Shown here: positions 24,398 to 32,514 of the stretch, one piece after another
How positions within the stretch are numbered: position 1 is the stretch's first letter
Layout of the letters: each line of letters starts with the position of its first letter
Assembly (NCBI RefSeq): GCF_001280305.1
Contig: NZ_CP012623.1
Coordinates: 2,852,001 to 2,916,000, forward strand
Source: Hymenobacter sp. DG25A
Lineage (GTDB): Bacteria; Bacteroidota; Bacteroidia; Cytophagales; Hymenobacteraceae
Direction: 5' to 3'
Length of the DNA: 64,000 nt
Position numbers and translations under genes: made by a program
Notes under the pieces: model-generated
What the model was told of the DNA's origin: nothing
What the model saw: only the letters and a program-made list of their open reading frames with translations
The model's database searches: none

Positions 24398-24419
24398 TAC
24401 AGTACTTAGGTACTTAAGC

Positions 24420-25844
24420 TTATGGGAAAATACCCAGCGCCTGATAGCTCACGCCTATTTTCTCAATGGCATTGTAGAAAGCGGCCGTGCGCAGGTCGGT
24501 GATGCCTTCCACGTCCTTCATTACCTGCCGGATAGCATGGTAGGCAGTAATCATGGTGTCTTCCAGCCCGGAACGGACCAGGTCAATTTCGTCGGCGCCG
24601 TGCACGATAAGCTGCCGCTCCTCGGGGGTAATCGTTTTGCCGGTGGTGCGCTCTATGGTATCTACTAGGCGCTTCATGGCGGCTTCTTCCGCCCGCTTAC
24701 CCATGCGGCCAAAGCGTACGTTGGAAAGGTTTTTCAGCCACTCGAAGTAGGATACCGTCACGCCGCCCGCATTGAGGTAAAGGTCGGGCAGAATTACGAT
24801 GCCGCGTTCCAGCAGAATTTTCTCCGCGTCTTTGGTAGTGGGGCCGTTGGCGCCTTCGGCAATGACTTTGGCTTTGATGCGGGCAGCATTGCCCTCGTGG
24901 ATCTGATTTTCCAGGGCCGCAGGCAGCAGCACGTCGCACTCGTATTCCAGCAGCTCCAGAGACTGGGGAATATCCTGGGCTCCGGGGAACCCCAGAATAG
25001 AGCCGGTTTCCTGCCGGTGCTTAAACACTGCGGCCACATCCAGCCCTTTGGCATTGAAAATAGCGCCCTCCCGCTCGGCAATGCCCGTAATCAGGGCGCC
25101 CGCTTCCTGGCAGAAGTGCGCAGCATAATAGCCCACGTTGCCCAGCCCCTGCACAATAATGCGCTTGCCGGCAATACCACTGGTCAGGCCCATTTTCTGC
25201 AGCATCGGCTCATCCTGCAGCAATTCGCGCAGACCGTAGAACACGCCCAGGCCGGTGGCCTCCGTGCGCCCGCGGATGCCGCCCTGCCCTACCGGCTTGC
25301 CCGTAACGCAGCCCAGGGCGTTGGTGTCGCCATACTTAAAGGCCATGTAGGTATCGGCAATCCAGGCCATTTCGCGGCTGCCGGTGCCGTAGTCCGGGGC
25401 GGGCACATCCATGCCGGGACCAATCAGGTTTTTCTTGATCAGCTCACTGGCGTAGCGGCGCGTCACGCGCTCCAGTGTCTGCACAGAGCTGGTGCGCGGG
25501 TTGATTTTTACCCCGCCCTTGGCTCCGCCAAACGGTACGTCTACCAAAGCGCACTTAAAAGTCATGAGGGTGGCCAGGGCCATTACCTCCTCTTCATCAA
25601 CATACACGCTGTAGCGAATACCGCCCTTGCTGGGCAGCTTGTGGTGGCTGTGCTGCACCCGAATTCCTTCAAACACCTGCACGTGTCCATCCACCTCCAC
25701 CGGAAAATTCACCTTGTAGATGCTGTTGCAGGCCCTGATCTGCGCAATAATGCCGGGGTCCAGCTTCGAGAAGCTCGCGGCATGATCATAAAACTGCAGC
25801 ACGCTGTCGTAAAAGTCTTTGCCCTTTACCTGTTCATTAGTCAT
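24420..25844 (-). CDS. Glutamate dehydrogenase (Glu/Leu/Phe/Val family)
   Basis: 474 aa from the ATG at 25844; an upstream in-frame ATG at 25880 is less likely. It interconverts glutamate and 2-oxoglutarate plus ammonium. The catalytic domain has PSKGGIRYSVYVDEEEVMALATLMTFK with the substrate-binding lysines, ALVDVPFGGAKGGVKINP and the catalytic PAPDYGTGSREMAWI region. The nucleotide-binding Rossmann motif GKRIIVQGLGNVGYYAAHF follows, then ANGPTT. The length is close to the hexameric NAD(P) enzymes. Cofactor preference cannot be read reliably. It lies downstream of the acyl-CoA dehydrogenase gene but is separated from it by a terminator. Confidence 0.92.
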   Translation of the reverse strand: MTNEQVKGKDFYDSVLQFYDHAASFSKLDPGIIAQIRACNSIYKVNFPVEVDGHVQVFEGIRVQHSHHKLPSKGGIRYSVYVDEEEVMALATLMTFKCALVDVPFGGAKGGVKINPRTSSVQTLERVTRRYASELIKKNLIGPGMDVPAPDYGTGSREMAWIADTYMAFKYGDTNALGCVTGKPVGQGGIRGRTEATGLGVFYGLRELLQDEPMLQKMGLTSGIAGKRIIVQGLGNVGYYAAHFCQEAGALITGIAEREGAIFNAKGLDVAAVFKHRQETGSILGFPGAQDIPQSLELLEYECDVLLPAALENQIHEGNAARIKAKVIAEGANGPTTKDAEKILLERGIVILPDLYLNAGGVTVSYFEWLKNLSNVRFGRMGKRAEEAAMKRLVDTIERTTGKTITPEERQLIVHGADEIDLVRSGLEDTMITAYHAIRQVMKDVEGITDLRTAAFYNAIEKIGVSYQALGIFP

Positions 25845-25915
25845 AGCTCGGCGGGAATTGAAGGTGGGTGTCACCTGCAAACGTCATCCGTAAGCTCCGC
25901 GTTGTACCTAAAACC

Positions 25916-25949
25916 AAAAGGCTGCTTCCGGATTGGAAGCAGCCTTTTT
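25916..25949 (-). terminator. Terminator after the acyl-CoA dehydrogenase gene
   Basis: aaaaggctgcttcc / ggaagcagcctttt with a 5-base loop. On the minus strand it is followed by a T-rich run. Confidence 0.85.
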
Positions 25950-25977
25950 ACTTGAGTTTTCCTAACGTGTACTACCC

Positions 25978-27765
25978 CTAGTACACGTAGTCGTTGGCCT
26001 GAATCATGGCATCAGCAATGCGACGACGGGCTTCCTTGGCGTTAAACAAATCGGCTTTGGTGAAGCGCTTCAGGCCCATGGCCAGCAGGCGCTGCTCGTC
26101 GCCTTCCGTCATGGAGGCAATGGCATCTTTGCCGGCCTTGTTCACCAGGTCCACGGTGTCGTAGAGGTACACGCGGGCAATGTCTATCTGATTGGCCACG
26201 GCTTCTTCGCCCTTGGTGCCAGCCTCCTTCTCCACGCGCAGCAAAGTGCTTTCGGCGGTGTAGACTTTAATGGCCATGTCGGCAATGTTCATCAGTACCT
26301 CCTGCTCTTTGGCTAGGGAGTTCATATACTTCTGCACCGCCGTGCCAGCTACCATCAGAATAGCCTTCTTCAGCTTCTGAAGGGTCTTTTTCTCGGCAGC
26401 AAACAGGCCGGTTTCTTCTTCGGTATTGAAGTCCGGAATAGCCATCAGCTCCTGCTGCACCGCTTGGGCGGGGCCCATCAGATCCAGCTCGCCTTTCATG
26501 GCCTTTTTCAGGATCATGTCTACGGCCAGCATCCGGTTGATTTCGTTAGTGCCTTCAAAGATGCGGTTGATGCGGGAGTCACGGTAAGCGCGGTCCATGG
26601 GGTAGTCGGCTGAGAAGCCGTAACCGCCATAAATCTGTACGCCTTCATCCACCACGTAGTCCAGCACTTCTGAGCCTTCTACTTTCAGGATAGCGCACTC
26701 CACAGCAAACTCGCGGGCGGCGCCCAGCAAAGCTTCGTTGTGGCTCTGGCCCTGGCTCAGCAGCTCCTGCTCCATGCGGTGGATGTCCATGCCCGCCCGG
26801 TAAATAGCCGATTCTACGGCGTAGGTGCGGATAGCCTGCTGGGCCAGCTTATACTTGATGGCGCCGAACTTGGAGATAGGCAGCTTAAACTGAATCCGCT
26901 CATTGGCATACTTCACGCTGGTAGCTACAACGCGCTTGGTAGCGCCCAGGCAGGCAGCGGCCAGCTTAATGCGGCCAATATTCAGGATGTTGAAGGCAAT
27001 GAGGTGGCCTTTGCCAATCTCGCCCAGCACGTTTTCCTTCGGGATTTTCACATCCGAGAGGAACACCTGGCGGGTAGATGAGCCTTTGATGCCCATCTTG
27101 TGCTCTTCGTTGCCGAAGCTGAGGCCGGGGGTGCCACGCTCCACAATGAAGCCCGTGAACTTGTCCCCATCCACCTGCGCAAACACGATGAACACGTGCG
27201 CAAAACCGGCGTTGGTAATCCACATTTTCTGGCCGTTGAGCACGTAGCTCTCACCATCTTCCGTCAGCACGGCTTTGCTGCGCGCGCCCAGGGCATCGGA
27301 GCCCGAGCCGGGCTCGGTGAGGCAGTAAGCGCCCAGCCACTCGCCGCTGGTCAGCTTGGGAATGTATTTGTCTTTCTGCTCTTGGGTACCGAAGTACAGG
27401 ATAGGCAGCATACCGATACCCGTGTGGGCCGCGAAGGCTACCGGAAACGAGTGGCCGCCGCCTACGCCTTCCGTCACCAGCAGGGCAGTGTTGAAGTCCA
27501 TGTCGTATCCGCCATACTGCTCGGGAATGCTCACGCCGAACAGGCCCAGCTCGCCAGCCTTTTTCATGAGGCCTTCCAGCAAGCCTTCCTCGTGGTTATC
27601 GAGGCGCTCCAACAAAGGGTCTACTTCGGTCTGCACAAAGTCCAGACAGGTCTGGTACATCATGCGCTGCTCCTCCGAGAATTCGGCGGGGGTAAATACT
27701 TCCTGAGCGTCGGTTTCTTTGATGATGAACTCGCCGCCCTTGGTCAGTTTGTTGGTTACTTCCAT
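25978..27765 (-). CDS. Acyl-CoA dehydrogenase (long form)
   Basis: A 595-aa FAD-dependent enzyme for the first step of beta-oxidation. The standard three-part fold occupies about residues 25-430: helical N-domain, YCLTEPGSGSDALGARSKA (FAD/substrate contact), WITNAGFAHVFIVFAQV, and the C-domain with the QIYGGYGFSADYPMDRAYRDSRI block. EGTNEINR matches the catalytic-Glu segment. The C-terminal ~160-residue helical extension is typical of VLCAD-like bacterial homologues. A terminator and repeat B separate it from the upstream thiolase gene, so it may have its own promoter. Confidence 0.92.
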   Translation of the reverse strand: MEVTNKLTKGGEFIIKETDAQEVFTPAEFSEEQRMMYQTCLDFVQTEVDPLLERLDNHEEGLLEGLMKKAGELGLFGVSIPEQYGGYDMDFNTALLVTEGVGGGHSFPVAFAAHTGIGMLPILYFGTQEQKDKYIPKLTSGEWLGAYCLTEPGSGSDALGARSKAVLTEDGESYVLNGQKMWITNAGFAHVFIVFAQVDGDKFTGFIVERGTPGLSFGNEEHKMGIKGSSTRQVFLSDVKIPKENVLGEIGKGHLIAFNILNIGRIKLAAACLGATKRVVATSVKYANERIQFKLPISKFGAIKYKLAQQAIRTYAVESAIYRAGMDIHRMEQELLSQGQSHNEALLGAAREFAVECAILKVEGSEVLDYVVDEGVQIYGGYGFSADYPMDRAYRDSRINRIFEGTNEINRMLAVDMILKKAMKGELDLMGPAQAVQQELMAIPDFNTEEETGLFAAEKKTLQKLKKAILMVAGTAVQKYMNSLAKEQEVLMNIADMAIKVYTAESTLLRVEKEAGTKGEEAVANQIDIARVYLYDTVDLVNKAGKDAIASMTEGDEQRLLAMGLKRFTKADLFNAKEARRRIADAMIQANDYVY

Positions 27766-27910
27766 GACTGGGTGAGGTATTGAGGGGGTTGGGAATTATC
27801 GAGGGGAAAGCAAATTATTCCAATGGCTGTCACCTACTTATTAACACAGTAGCTCAACAAATTGTCGTACCGAAATATACAAAAAATAGTAGGCTTGCCG
27901 AGTATATTCC

Positions 27911-27938
27911 GGAAAAAAAACCCCGAACTGCCGGGGTT
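27911..27938 (-). terminator. Terminator between thiolase and acyl-CoA dehydrogenase
   Basis: A ccccg / cgggg stem is followed on the minus strand by eight or more T residues. It lies downstream of element B. Confidence 0.7.
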
Positions 27939-27956
27939 GTTCTTAACTTTTTTCTG

Positions 27957-28052
27957 TCATCCTGAGCTTGCGAAGGACCTTCTCACCGCTGAACGATAAT
28001 CGTGACAACGACACTTTCTTTCGTGAGAAGGTCCTTCGCAAGCTCAGGATGA
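27957..28052. repeat. Palindromic intergenic element B
   Basis: 30-bp perfect arms (27957-27986, tcatcctgagcttgcgaagg...; 28023-28052) enclose 36 bases. The arm starts like elements A and C (TCATnCTGAGC) and shares the CGAAG core, but it differs in the middle and is likely a variant of the same family. Confidence 0.88.
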
Positions 28053-28079
28053 TAATACTTTTTTGCTGGCGAGCAAGAG

Positions 28080-29258
28080 CTACTTCAGCAGTTCATAAAT
28101 GCCAGCTACGCCCTGGCCGCCGCCTACGCAGGCGGTTACCATGCCGTATTTCTTGTTTTGCGCCCGCAGCTCGTGGAACAGCTGAATGCTGAGCTTGGCA
28201 CCCGAGCAGCCCAGCGGGTGACCCAGCGCAATGGCGCCGCCATTTACGTTCACTTTGCTCTGGTCCATGCCCAGCTCGCGCATAACGGCCAGACTCTGGG
28301 AAGCGAAGGCCTCGTTCAGCTCGAACAAGTCAATGTCTTCCAGCTTCATACCCGCCTGCTTCAGTGCTTTCGGAATGGCTTTAATCGGGCCCATACCCAT
28401 GATGCGGGGGTCAATGCCTTCGGTGGCGTAGGTTACCATGCGGGCAATGGGCTCCAGGTTCAGCTCCTTCACCATGCGCTCCGACATCACAATGACAAAG
28501 GCAGCGCCATCGGAAGTCTGGGAGGAGTTGCCGGCCGTTACGGTACCGTTGGCGGCAAACACGGGGCGAAGCTTGCCCAGGGCTTCTACCGAGGTATCGG
28601 CGCGGGGGCCTTCGTCGGTATCTACCACGTAGGAGCGGGTTTTCTTTTTGCCGCTGGCGGGGTCCAGGTAGGTTTCTTCTACCTTGATGGGCACAATCTG
28701 CTCCTTGAACTTGCCGGCCTGAATGGCTTTAATGGCCTTCTGGTGGGAGTTGTAGGAGAACTGGTCCTGGTCTTCGCGGGAAATCTTGTAGTCCTGGGCT
28801 ACGGCTTCGGCGGTGAGACCCATGCCGAGGTAGTAGTCCGGGTGCTCTTTGGCCAGCTTGTAGTTGGGCACTGTTTTCCAGCCTACGGTGGGCACCAGGC
28901 TCATGCTTTCCGTACCACCGGCCACGATGCAGTCGGCCATGCCGGCGGCAATTTTACCGGCGGCCATGGCAATGGTTTCTACCCCGGAGCCGCAGTAGCG
29001 GTTCACGATAAGGCCCGATACGTTCATGGGCAGGGCCAGCAGCGAAATCAGACGGCCCATTTGCAGGCCCTGCTCGGCTTCCGGCACGGCATTGCCCACA
29101 ATCACGTCGTCGATGCGCGTAGGGTCGAGGGCAGGCACGGAGGCTACCAGGTGCTTGATGACGTCGGCGGCCAGGTCATCGGGGCGGGTGAAGCGGAAAC
29201 CGCCACGGTTGGCTTTGCCTACGGCCGTACGGTAACCAGCTACGATATATGCATTCAT
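28080..29258 (-). CDS. Acetyl-CoA C-acyltransferase (thiolase)
   Basis: 392 aa, catalysing the final thiolytic step of beta-oxidation. The N-terminal domain carries the nucleophilic Cys in [15 protein letters not shown]. The C-terminal domain carries [17 protein letters not shown], with the His, and [10 protein letters not shown], with the second catalytic Cys. The loop [15 protein letters not shown] is also typical. Length and motifs match FadA/AtoB-type enzymes. It is transcribed after the HAD/ECH gene. Palindromic elements fill the gaps on both sides (B after the stop, C before the start). Confidence 0.94.
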   Translation of the reverse strand: MNAYIVAGYRTAVGKANRGGFRFTRPDDLAADVIKHLVASVPALDPTRIDDVIVGNAVPEAEQGLQMGRLISLLALPMNVSGLIVNRYCGSGVETIAMAAGKIAAGMADCIVAGGTESMSLVPTVGWKTVPNYKLAKEHPDYYLGMGLTAEAVAQDYKISREDQDQFSYNSHQKAIKAIQAGKFKEQIVPIKVEETYLDPASGKKKTRSYVVDTDEGPRADTSVEALGKLRPVFAANGTVTAGNSSQTSDGAAFVIVMSERMVKELNLEPIARMVTYATEGIDPRIMGMGPIKAIPKALKQAGMKLEDIDLFELNEAFASQSLAVMRELGMDQSKVNVNGGAIALGHPLGCSGAKLSIQLFHELRAQNKKYGMVTACVGGGQGVAGIYELLK

Positions 29259-29300
29259 GTTATTGGAGTCTTAGAGAAGGTGGATGGTTAAAATTCGTCT

Positions 29301-29395
29301 GTCATTCCGAGCGAAGTCGAGGAATCTCGCGTGCTGATGTTGAGTAGTAATTCAACGAAGAGCGGTAGAGATGCTTCGGCTTCGCTCAGCATGAC
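29301..29395. repeat. Palindromic intergenic element C (chimeric arms)
   Basis: The left arm (29301-29328, gtcattccgagcgaag...) and right arm (29368-29395, ending ctcagcatgac) pair with about five mismatches over 28 bp. The inner 39 bases align with element A (gcgtgctga.gttg...gtagtaa...caacg...ggta) and keep a nested stem, gttga / tcaac. It lies inside the HAD/ECH - thiolase transcript. Confidence 0.85.
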
Positions 29396-29411
29396 AACGT
29401 TTTTTTAACGG

Positions 29412-31820
29412 CTAGTTCCGCAGCGGCTTACCCGTGGTCAGGATGCTCTGAATCCGCTCCAGCGTTTTCCGCTCGCCGGTGAGGCTCAGGAAAGCTTCGC
29501 GCTCCAGATCCAGCAGGTACTGCTCCGATACTTCCGTGGGGGCCGACAGGTCGCCGCCGCACATCACGTAGGCCAGCTTGTTGGCAATCTTCACGTCGTG
29601 GTCGGAGATGTAGCGGCCTTCCTTCATGGCCGAAACGCCCGTCAGGAACATGCCCAGCGCACCTTTGCCGTGCACCTTGATGTTGGTTTTCTGCGTGGGC
29701 TGGGTGTAGCCATCATCGGCCAGCTCAATGGCTGCGGCCTTGGCCTGGGCAATGACGCGGTTGGAGTTCACTACCACTTCGTCGCCGCGGCGCATAAAGC
29801 CCAGATCAAAAGCTTCGGCAGCCGAGGTCGACACCTTGGCGGTGCTGATGGTCATGAAGGTGTTGCGGAGCATGTTGTACTCCGGCTCGCCTTCCTCGTA
29901 CTTGGCGGCGGTGCGCAGGGTCATTTCCTTAGTGCCGCCACCGGCCGGAATCAAGCCTACACCAAATTCTACCAGGCCCATGTAGGTTTCAGCCGAAGCT
30001 ACTACCCGGTCGCAGTGCAGGTTCAGCTCGCAGCCGCCACCCAGCGTGAGGCCGTGGGGCGTGCCCACCACCGGAATGCTGCTGTAGCGCATGCGCATCA
30101 TGGCCTGCTGGAACTGGGCAATCATCATGTTTATCTCGTCGTACTCCTGCTCCAGGGCAAACATGTACACGAGGCCCAGATTGGCGCCCGCCGAGAAGTT
30201 GGGGGCATCGTTGCCCACCACCAGACCGCGGAAGTCTTTCTCCGCCAGCTCCACGCCTTTCAGCAAGCCCTGAATAACATCAGAGCCCAGCGTGTTCATC
30301 TTGGAGTGGAATTCCACGTTCAGGATACCATCCCCCAGGTCGATAACTGAAGCACCGGCGTTTTTCCAGAGCACTTTGCCCGTGGCACGCAGGTTGTCCA
30401 GAATCACGAAGTTTTCAACACCCGGAATGGCCTTGTAGCTCTTCGATTCGAGGTCGTAATACTGCTTTACGCCCTGCTTATTTACCTGGTAGAAGGAAGT
30501 ATTGCCGGCGTCCAGCATCTCGCGCACCCAGTCGGCGGCCTCTTTGCCTTCGGCCTGCAGCAGCTCCAGGCCTTTCTCTACGCCTAGGGCGTCCCAGGTT
30601 TCAAACGGACCCAGCTCCCAGCCAAAGCCGGCGCGCAGGGCATCGTCAATCTTGTAGAGCGAGTCGGTGATTTCCGGAATGCGGTTGGTCACGTAGGCAA
30701 ACAGGCCCGCGAACATCTTGCGGTAGAACGCACCGGCTTTGTCTTTGCCCGCGGCCAGCACCTTGAAGCGGTCCGCCAGCTTTTCAATCGGCTTGGTGGC
30801 TTCTAAGGTGGCAAACTTCACCTTCTGGCTGGGCTTATACTCCAGCGTGTTCAGGTCCAGGGCCAGAATTTCTGACTTGCCATTGGCTCCGGTTACTTTC
30901 TTGTAGAAGCCCTGCTTGGTTTTGTCGCCCAGCCACTTGTTTTCGCCCATCTTCTTGAGGAAGTCGGGCAGTTGGAACACGGCTTTGGCTTCGTCGTTGG
31001 GCAGGCCCTGCGCCAGGCCGTTGGCTACGTTCATCAGCGTATCCAGACCTACTACATCGGAGGTGCGGAACGTGGCTGATTTGGCGTGGCCGATAACCGG
31101 GCCGGTGAGCTTGTCTACTTCTTCTACCGTGAGGCCCAGCTCCTGCATCACCTGCAGCACGTCCATAATGGCGAAAACGCCCACACGGTTGGCAATGAAA
31201 GCCGGCGTGTCTTTGGCCAGCACGGTGGTTTTACCCAGGTACAGGTCGCCGTAGTGCAGCAGGAAGTCCACAATAGCCGGATCGGTGTCCGGGGTGGGGA
31301 TAATTTCCAGCAGTTTCAGGTAGCGCGGCGGGTTAAAAAAGTGCGTGCCGCAGAAGTGCTTTTTAAAGTCCTCGGAGCGGCCTTCCGTCATCAGATGAAT
31401 CGGGATGCCGCTGGTGTTGGAGGTGATGAGCGTGCCGGGCTTGCGGAACTGCTCCACGCGCTCAAACAGGCTCTTTTTGATGTCGAGACGCTCTACTACC
31501 ACCTCAATTGTCCAGTCATACTGGGCAATATCCTTGAGGTTATCGTCGAAGTTGCCGGTTTTGATGCGCGAAGCATCGGCCTTGCGGTACAGCGGCGAAG
31601 GGTTGCTGGCAATGGCCGCCTGCAGGGAGCTGTTGACGATGCGGTTCTTGACGGCCGCCGCGTCCAGCTTCAGACCTTTTTTCTCTTCGTCGGGCGTCAG
31701 CTCTTTGGGAGCAATGTCGAGCAGCAACACCTGCACGCCAATGTTGGCGAAGTGGCAGGCAATGCGGGAGCCCATGACGCCCGAGCCTAAAACAGCTACT
31801 TTTTTAATGGTTCGATTCAT
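29412..31820 (-). CDS. 3-hydroxyacyl-CoA dehydrogenase / enoyl-CoA hydratase fusion
   Basis: 802 aa carrying two beta-oxidation activities. The dehydrogenase is N-terminal: KVAVLGSGVMGSRIACHFAN is the NAD-binding Rossmann motif, VEVVVERLDIK and NTSGIPI follow, and the catalytic His is in the CGTHFFNPPRYLKLLEII block. The crotonase domain is C-terminal (about 480-740): GLVVGNDAPNFSAGANLG, then TLGGGCELNLHCDRVVAS and MGLVEFGVGLIPAGGGT with both catalytic Glu residues. The order (HAD then ECH) is the reverse of E. coli FadB. It is the first enzyme gene after the MarR regulator, 62 bp away, and precedes the thiolase. Confidence 0.93.
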   Translation of the reverse strand: MNRTIKKVAVLGSGVMGSRIACHFANIGVQVLLLDIAPKELTPDEEKKGLKLDAAAVKNRIVNSSLQAAIASNPSPLYRKADASRIKTGNFDDNLKDIAQYDWTIEVVVERLDIKKSLFERVEQFRKPGTLITSNTSGIPIHLMTEGRSEDFKKHFCGTHFFNPPRYLKLLEIIPTPDTDPAIVDFLLHYGDLYLGKTTVLAKDTPAFIANRVGVFAIMDVLQVMQELGLTVEEVDKLTGPVIGHAKSATFRTSDVVGLDTLMNVANGLAQGLPNDEAKAVFQLPDFLKKMGENKWLGDKTKQGFYKKVTGANGKSEILALDLNTLEYKPSQKVKFATLEATKPIEKLADRFKVLAAGKDKAGAFYRKMFAGLFAYVTNRIPEITDSLYKIDDALRAGFGWELGPFETWDALGVEKGLELLQAEGKEAADWVREMLDAGNTSFYQVNKQGVKQYYDLESKSYKAIPGVENFVILDNLRATGKVLWKNAGASVIDLGDGILNVEFHSKMNTLGSDVIQGLLKGVELAEKDFRGLVVGNDAPNFSAGANLGLVYMFALEQEYDEINMMIAQFQQAMMRMRYSSIPVVGTPHGLTLGGGCELNLHCDRVVASAETYMGLVEFGVGLIPAGGGTKEMTLRTAAKYEEGEPEYNMLRNTFMTISTAKVSTSAAEAFDLGFMRRGDEVVVNSNRVIAQAKAAAIELADDGYTQPTQKTNIKVHGKGALGMFLTGVSAMKEGRYISDHDVKIANKLAYVMCGGDLSAPTEVSEQYLLDLEREAFLSLTGERKTLERIQSILTTGKPLRN

Positions 31821-31882
31821 GAGGAGATGAAGCGGGTGGCAGGAATGCGTTATAAACAGGATACGCTCCGGGTCCGGACCGG

Positions 31883-32362
31883 CTAAGCCGACTTAGACTC
31901 CGAGCGCAGGGGTTTCAGGGTAAAGTCCTCGAAAAGGGTTTTGCCCTCAATCATGGCCGTAATCTGAGAAATGACCGTGAAGAAGGTATCCAGCTGGCTT
32001 TGCGGGATTTTCTCGCGCACCTTCAGGTTGAAGTGGCGCACCGTCTGGCGGGAAATTTCCTTTTTCTGCAGGCCTTCTTCGGTCAGGAAAATGCGCACGG
32101 AGCGTTTATCCAGCTGGTCGGCCTGTTTGTAGATCAGGCCCTTCTCTTCCATGCTGCGCAGAATGCGCGTGAGGCTGCGCGTTTCCAGGCCCAGCAGGGG
32201 CGCAATTTTGGTAGCCGGCGTGCCGTTTTCCTGATCAATGTTCAGGAGTACAAAGCCAATGCTGGTGGTGATGTCGTGCTTGGCGGCCTGCGTATTGTAC
32301 ATGCGCGAAATGGCATGCCAGGCTACTTTGATGTTATAATCGACGGTTTCTTCCGGTGTCAT
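31883..32362 (-). CDS. MarR-family transcriptional regulator
   Basis: 159 aa with the usual MarR size and fold. Helix 1 is followed by the winged helix-turn-helix (about 45-110): TPATKIAPLLGLETRSLTRI, the recognition helix LRSMEEKGLIYK, and the wing DQLDKRSVRIFLTEEG. A C-terminal dimerisation helix follows. It heads a minus-strand operon with the HAD/ECH fusion and thiolase, so it probably controls fatty-acid degradation and may sense acyl-CoA. Two palindromes lie 20-50 bases upstream of its start (32383-32411), consistent with autoregulation. The ligand is inference. Confidence 0.9.
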   Translation of the reverse strand: MTPEETVDYNIKVAWHAISRMYNTQAAKHDITTSIGFVLLNIDQENGTPATKIAPLLGLETRSLTRILRSMEEKGLIYKQADQLDKRSVRIFLTEEGLQKKEISRQTVRHFNLKVREKIPQSQLDTFFTVISQITAMIEGKTLFEDFTLKPLRSESKSA

Positions 32363-32382
32363 GAGCGGGGTGAAGTCCGGTA

Positions 32383-32411
32383 AACATACATAAATATGTT
32401 ATGCTTGCATA
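32383..32411. promoter_or_regulatory. Putative operator upstream of marR
   Basis: Two adjacent dyads: aacata-N6-tatgtt (32383-32400) and tatgc-tt-gcata (32400-32411). Their AT-rich inverted-repeat form and place just upstream of a MarR gene suit a MarR binding site. Confidence 0.5.
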
Positions 32412-32478
32412 CTAGTTCGGGCAAAAAAAGTTTACCCTCCTGCCGCAAGGTTTTCCGGCTTTCCACCCATTATAATTA

Positions 32479-32512
32479 AAAAGGCCCCGCTACTAAAGTA
32501 GCGGGGCCTTTT
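32479..32512 (-). terminator. Terminator after the acyl-CoA ligase gene
   Basis: aaaaggccccgctac / gtagcggggcctttt, loop taaa. It ends the ligase transcript ahead of the marR operon promoter. Confidence 0.88.
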
Positions 32513-32514
32513 GG

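Larger units (their letters stand above)
27766..28079. other. Gap between thiolase and acyl-CoA dehydrogenase
   Basis: 314 bases holding palindromic element B (27957-28052), a minus-strand terminator (27911-27938) and an AT-rich ~130-base leader or promoter region for the acyl-CoA dehydrogenase. Confidence 0.6.

Noticed and set aside
28158..29291. Long open frame (377 aa) antisense to the thiolase gene
   Set aside because: It mirrors the sense codons of a well-recognised enzyme in GC-rich DNA, and its protein is low-complexity with no motif.
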